Of a stretch of DNA of 64,000 bases, positions 60,872 through 64,000 are shown piece by piece. The notes under the pieces were generated by a model, which saw only the letters and a list, made by a program, of their open reading frames with translations, was not told the DNA's origin and made no database searches. Origin of the DNA: JBBQYD01 sp942493075 (GTDB lineage: Bacteria; Verrucomicrobiota; Verrucomicrobiia; Limisphaerales; UBA8199); the NCBI GenBank assembly GCA_942493075.1, contig OW818681.1:1736001-1800000 (forward strand), read 5' to 3'. The position numbers were made by a program, and so were the translations under genes. Positions within the stretch are counted from its first letter, which is position 1, and every line of letters begins with the position of its first letter.

Positions 60872-61918
60872 CTAAAAACTATTCAGGGTGTCGATCAAAT
60901 GCCGCAACCGTCCGTAATCGCGCCGGTTGAACCCAAATGCGATTCGGGCCAGATCCACATGGTCGTTATCGGCGATTTCATCCGGCGTCGGATCGATGGA
61001 CTTGATTGGCGGCCCCACCACGATATCGGCGAAATCCTCGTTCATGGCTTCAATAGCCGAAGGGCTCGGGGCATGCTTCAGGCGAATGACGAATAGATCC
61101 TTCACAAACCGGCTGGAATGGAAGTTCCTGTAAAAGCGGGTGATGATTTTCACCGCTTGGTCAGGATCATCCGTGATCTGGTACAGGTTCAGATCATCCG
61201 GTGAAATAAGCTGATCGCGCAACAGGTGCTCGCGGATATGCTTATCCCATGTCTTCCAGTAGGTGCCGCCCGGGCGATCGATCAGCACCAGTGGCATGAG
61301 CTGACCCTTGCCGGTCTGCATTAAAGTAAGCGCTTCATACCCCTCGTCCATCGTTCCAAATCCACCCGGGAACAGGACAATGGCATCTGAGTGGCGGATA
61401 AAGATCAGCTTGCGTGTGAAGAAATACTTAAACGTGACCAGCTTCTTATCCTCGCGGATCACGGGATTGGCGCTTTGTTCCCACGGCAGGCGGATGTTGG
61501 CGCCGAAACTCATTTCAGGACCGGCCCCCTCGTGCCCTGCTTGCATGATACCGCCACCGGCACCGGTGATTACCATGAAACCGGCTGCGGCAATCTTGCG
61601 GCCGAATTCCACGCCATGTTGATACTCTGTCCGTGTGGGTTGTGTGCGGGCTGACCCGAAGATGGTCACCTTCCGTTTATCGGCATAGGGGGCGAACAGC
61701 TTGAAAGCGTAACGCAATTCGCGGGTGGCGGTTTGGATGACTCGCACATCACCGCTGTCCTCTACATCTTTGAGAAGCTTCAGTGCGTTCTCAATGATGT
61801 CCGCAACGCTTTCCTCGTTGTAGCCGCCGCCCTTGAACGCGATCAGCTCTTGTATCCGCCGTTTCAGCTCCGGATCCATCGGCGGTTTCTCTGGTTTGAT
61901 CATAGGACGAAGTATCAT
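60872..61918 (-). CDS. LOG-family protein (TIGR00730-type nucleotide phosphoribohydrolase)
   Basis: 348 residues from ATG 61918; ATG 61903 and TTG 61942 are alternatives. The Rossmann-like core has VTIFGSARTQPT, AAGFMVITGAGGGIMQAGHEGAG, FIRHSDAIVLFPGGFGTMDEGYE and LMPLVLIDRPGGTYW. PGGFGTxxE is the catalytic motif of LOG/PpnN-type enzymes that split nucleoside monophosphates into base and ribose-5-phosphate. Extra N- and C-terminal extensions (PELKRRIQELIAFKGGG, then DDLNLYQITDDPDQAVKI) make it longer than the ~190-residue LOG core. Its stop is 1 nt from the convergent YdcF-like gene's stop. Confidence 0.87.
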   Translation of the reverse strand: MILRPMIKPEKPPMDPELKRRIQELIAFKGGGYNEESVADIIENALKLLKDVEDSGDVRVIQTATRELRYAFKLFAPYADKRKVTIFGSARTQPTRTEYQHGVEFGRKIAAAGFMVITGAGGGIMQAGHEGAGPEMSFGANIRLPWEQSANPVIREDKKLVTFKYFFTRKLIFIRHSDAIVLFPGGFGTMDEGYEALTLMQTGKGQLMPLVLIDRPGGTYWKTWDKHIREHLLRDQLISPDDLNLYQITDDPDQAVKIITRFYRNFHSSRFVKDLFVIRLKHAPSPSAIEAMNEDFADIVVGPPIKSIDPTPDEIADNDHVDLARIAFGFNRRDYGRLRHLIDTLNSF

Positions 61919-62513
61919 CTGGAGACCACCGCCCGAACGCAAGCCTTGAAAGAAGGGCTAAAGTATAAAGTCTAAAGGCTGAAGTGGGGGTCCCATCCTG
62001 CAGGCCGCCGGTATTCGCGCGGCGGGGGAGGAGGATTTCACGCGGAGAGAGGGATCAGAACGGGGAAATCACAATGTTTTCACGCAAAGAGGCGACGACC
62101 TTTAGCCTTTAGCATTCAGCCCTTAGCCTTGCTTCCAAAGGGTGTCGTTGGACCCTTGAGCAATCGCCAGACCGGACCAGGAGGATGCAAGGTGCGCTGG
62201 TGCCCTCGGAATGCGCTACGCGTTTTGGAGTGCGCGCGCGAAGCTTGCGAAGCGCCGCTTTCTCGCACGATTAGGTCTGAACCACGGAAGAGGATTGAAC
62301 AGGAGGGGAACCGAGAGAACAGAGGGGAGACAGCAAGACATTGCGAACAGAAGGGGCACCAAGACAACGAAGGCCAAAAACTCGAACACCCAAAGAGGCT
62401 GTACCTTCCAGTTGCAGTGATGCCGATCCGCTCAACCACCCGGGTGTTCATGCCAGTTGTGCGTGTCAGACATGCGCTGTAGCCGACCATGATACCGGAA
62501 CCTGGTGTTGTAG
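61919..62513. other. Gene-free, repeat-derived region
   Basis: Nothing here codes convincingly. The stretch 61955-61985 (GGGCTAAAGTATAAAG and similar) has an imperfect inverted match at 62100-62135 (TTTAGCCTTTAGCATTCAGC). The block 62180-62260 (CTCGGAATGCGCTACGCG, GAAGCTTGCGAAGCGCCGC) encodes no conserved protein and is of the kind that recurs as short orphan ORFs in verrucomicrobial genomes. 62280-62400 is purine-rich. Confidence 0.4.
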
Positions 62514-62533
62514 GCCCGGTCCCCGCACCGGGC
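62514..62533. repeat. Hairpin repeat, copy C (GCCCGGT-N6-ACCGGGC)
   Basis: Arms are identical to copies A and D, with loop CCCCGC and the same TTGTAG in front as copy B. It lies 430 bp before the second RHS fragment. Confidence 0.75.
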
Positions 62534-62620
62534 GGGTTTGTTTGATTGTTCCCAAGCCCTGAAGGAGCAGTTGGTGGACAGTGGACGTGTGGGGCTCAGC
62601 CCGAAGGGCTGCAATTCGTC

Positions 62621-62825
62621 AGCCCAGGGCAACGCCCTGGGAAAGCAATGAAAACCCTGCAAGGTCCTGAAAGGGCGCAACCCGGAATACGCCGAGCGCG
62701 ATGAACGGTTGAAGGTGCCGTAGGACGACTGGAAGCCCACGGTGACGCCGTCCCATTTGGCGCGTTTTGCCCCTTCAGGGCAGGCATGGTATTACGGGCC
62801 GCATCCCAGGGCGTTGCCCTGGGCT
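62621..62825. repeat. Inverted pair of self-palindromic 21-bp elements
   Basis: The left element (62621-62641, AGCCCAGGGCAACGCCCTGG and one more G) is the exact reverse complement of the right element (62805-62825). Each contains its own palindrome CCCAGGGC-N3-GCCCTGGG. They flank 163 bp with further imperfect inverted segments (CCTGAAAGGGC and GCCCCTTCAGGG). The arrangement resembles a small non-autonomous element or REP pair. Confidence 0.75.
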
Positions 62826-62977
62826 GGAGAGTTACTGCGCCGTTGGCGCGCGGATTGGCCGGTGGTCGGTGTATGAGGGGCGGGATCAGCGAATGCCAAG
62901 TCACATCCTGTACGACAAGAGCTTCTTCGGTTTTGCAGATCCCTTGACTTTAATCGTCATTCAGGTTTACTGGCCCT

Positions 62978-63166
62978 GTGACCGGTCTCAGCCAGCATGC
63001 GAGACAAACTGCAACCAACGAGTTGCGGTTCGTGTATGACGGCTCGAATTTGATCGCCGAGATAGGTGCTAACGGCATGACGTATTCGAGGAGAACTATA
63101 GAGCAGCCGGCTGCAGGGTTGAAGCAAGGCCGTTGTCAAGATTTCGGATCTATCGATGTGGAATGA
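62978..63166 (+). pseudogene. Degenerate RHS/YD-repeat fragment, copy 2
   Basis: The frame reads TATNELRFVYDGSNLIAEIG, an almost canonical RHS unit, then ANGMTYSRRTIEQPAAG and a short unrelated tail ending at 63166. DNA from 62943 onwards matches copy 1 at about 49768-49885. There is no upstream RHS frame, so this is a fragment. The tail overlaps the start of the next small gene. Confidence 0.6.
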
Positions 63167-63549
63167 TTATGAAGAAGGTGTGCCTAGCGGTCGCAATACT
63201 CATCTTGATAGGGTTAACTGTCATCCTAATGAAACAAAGGTTCGGCAGGGGAGTTGTGAGCAGGTTCGAGGAGTATTACACGAAAGACCTTGAAATGAGA
63301 AACCTCCCTGGCTGGAATGTGACCAATTCGTTGCCACTGCCGCTGGATAGAGCCGTTCTGGTAGCCATGGACTACGCTACTAAGCAGCATCCAGACGTTG
63401 CCTCATGGGATCTAGATCAAGTTAGGTTAAAACGGGCAAAGGACGATATATGGTTCTATGAAGTGTATTTGACGGATCGCGTGACGGGTCGGCTAGAGTA
63501 TAGGAACATTCACGTCCTAATGGATGGTTCGATTTGGACTCCAAGGTAG
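63163..63549 (+). CDS. Small exported or anchored protein next to the RHS fragment
   Basis: 128 residues from ATG 63163 (or 126 from ATG 63169). One N-terminal membrane helix (VCLAVAILILIGLTVILM) is followed by a ~100-residue exported domain with LDRAVLVAMDYATKQHPDVA, WDLDQVRLKRAKDDIWFYEV and YLTDRVTGRLEYRNIHVLMD, a pattern of helix then antiparallel strands. The strand pattern recalls the small PepSY-like or NTF2-like folds, but no family is certain. It begins at the very end of the RHS fragment, the position of an immunity gene in an intact RHS locus; this role is conjecture. Confidence 0.6.
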   Translation: MIMKKVCLAVAILILIGLTVILMKQRFGRGVVSRFEEYYTKDLEMRNLPGWNVTNSLPLPLDRAVLVAMDYATKQHPDVASWDLDQVRLKRAKDDIWFYEVYLTDRVTGRLEYRNIHVLMDGSIWTPR

Positions 63550-63582
63550 TCGTTCGTTCGTTAGGCCCATTGGTTTCACATT

Positions 63583-63601
63583 GGCAACCCTTCTGGTTGC
63601 C
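63583..63601. repeat. Hairpin repeat GGCAACC-CTTCT-GGTTGCC
   Basis: 7-bp perfect arms, 33 nt after the stop of the preceding gene, flanked by TTGG/CCAA. The 18-nt string GGCAACCCTTCTGGTTGC also occurs at 50961-50978 inside the end of another gene. No T-run follows, so it is better seen as a repeat than as a terminator. Confidence 0.6.
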
Positions 63602-63677
63602 CCAATGACGGCGGGGCCCGAAAACCGCCAAACCGGTAATTGACAAGCCAAGCCCGGCAGGTAGTATGATTTCCGTG

Positions 63678-63753
<76 letters not shown>

Positions 63754-63760
63754 ATCTTTT

Positions 63761-64000
63761 CTAATGCCCCCCGCAAACCGTATAACCGGCACGGCGGAGG
63801 TCTTCGGCCAGATCCTTCTCCATCTGAACTGCGGCATCAAAGGGCATTGGATTCAGGTGCTCATACAATTCCGGGAGGAGCTTGATGCCGTAACGCTTCA
63901 CCATGTAAGAATCTTTCCAGCCGGCCTTATGATTCGCCAGGCGTTCAGAGGTGCCAGCCCTGTCATGCCTACATAGATGCATGGCTTCGATGGATCGCGA
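63761..64000 (-). pseudogene. GIY-YIG-like nuclease gene, frameshifted and cut by window edge
   Basis: Reading leftward from the window end, one frame gives RDPSKPCIYVGMTGLAP, the GIY-YIG-type first strands, and the neighbouring frame continues with ERLANHKAGWKDSYMVKRYG, LLPELYEHLNPM and QMEKDLAEDLRRAGYTVCGG. The two halves fit one ~90-residue protein only if a single base is gained or lost near 63955-63960. Either the gene is inactivated or there is a sequencing error. The 3' end is 7 nt from the tRNA-Gly gene. The true start lies outside the window. Confidence 0.6.

Noticed and set aside
62129..62482. 117-codon frame in the gene-free region
   Set aside because: Charged, low-information sequence over purine-rich repeat DNA, with overlapping frames equally open.
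62596..62904. Minus-strand frame with RATPWDAARNTMPALKG
   Set aside because: Translation of the paired palindromic repeat element, not a protein family.

Overview
This is 64 kb of a moderately GC-rich bacterial chromosome, densely coded on both strands. The gene content points to the Verrucomicrobiota (Pedosphaera/Limisphaerales type). Indicators are two orphan prepilin-like proteins of the planctomycete/verrucomicrobial type, paired BBP2-type porins, very large secreted proteins built from Ig-like, lectin-like and CotH domains with a shared 'YRL' C-terminal end, DUF1080 and Tat-exported Gfo/Idh/MocA proteins, and frequent lack of a Shine-Dalgarno sequence. No plasmid, phage or intact insertion sequence is visible. 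The assignment is inference from protein families, not from a marker gene.

Region 1 (1-20.3 kb) is a mannose/alpha-mannan utilisation locus. A leftward operon encodes a GntR/HutC regulator, a ROK sugar kinase, a class I mannose-6-phosphate isomerase and a GH38 alpha-mannosidase cut by the window edge. From the same 200-bp divergent promoter region, rightward genes encode a 1307-residue secreted Ig/lectin-domain protein, a pseudopilin, a secreted CotH-kinase protein, a second GH38, an MFS sugar porter and a GH92 alpha-mannosidase. The inferred scheme is secreted mannosidases, import by the porter, phosphorylation by the ROK kinase, then isomerisation to fructose-6-phosphate.

Region 2 (20.3-32.3 kb) holds tRNA-Pro(CGG), a large soluble hybrid histidine kinase, rpoN (sigma-54), a PilC/GspF platform protein, two paralogous BBP2 porins (the second with a well-spaced sigma-54 promoter), a GYF_2-cyclic-nucleotide-binding fusion, a small zinc-ribbon protein and a second pseudopilin.

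Region 3 (32.4-47.8 kb) is mostly housekeeping: korB-korA (2-oxoacid:ferredoxin oxidoreductase), a UbiB-type kinase, a decayed histidine phosphatase, a YqjD-like protein, ispH, a dGTPase-like HD protein, a GH127 enzyme overlapping a mannose-1-phosphate guanylyltransferase, a PGPGW membrane protein, an orphan DNA methyltransferase, a Tat-exported oxidoreductase and an anchored protein of unknown function.

Region 4 (47.8-51.7 kb and 62-63.6 kb) is two repeat-rich islands around an OYE/ArsR pair and a core block. They hold copies of a GCCCGGT-N6-ACCGGGC hairpin, other palindromes, two degenerate RHS/YD-repeat fragments and three small unrecognised membrane-associated genes. The core block between them (51.7-61.9 kb) carries tamA-tamB, DUF4230, a sugar epimerase-like protein, a DUF1080 protein, a YdcF/SanA-like protein and a LOG-family protein. 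The window ends with tRNA-Gly(TCC) and a frameshifted GIY-YIG-like gene.
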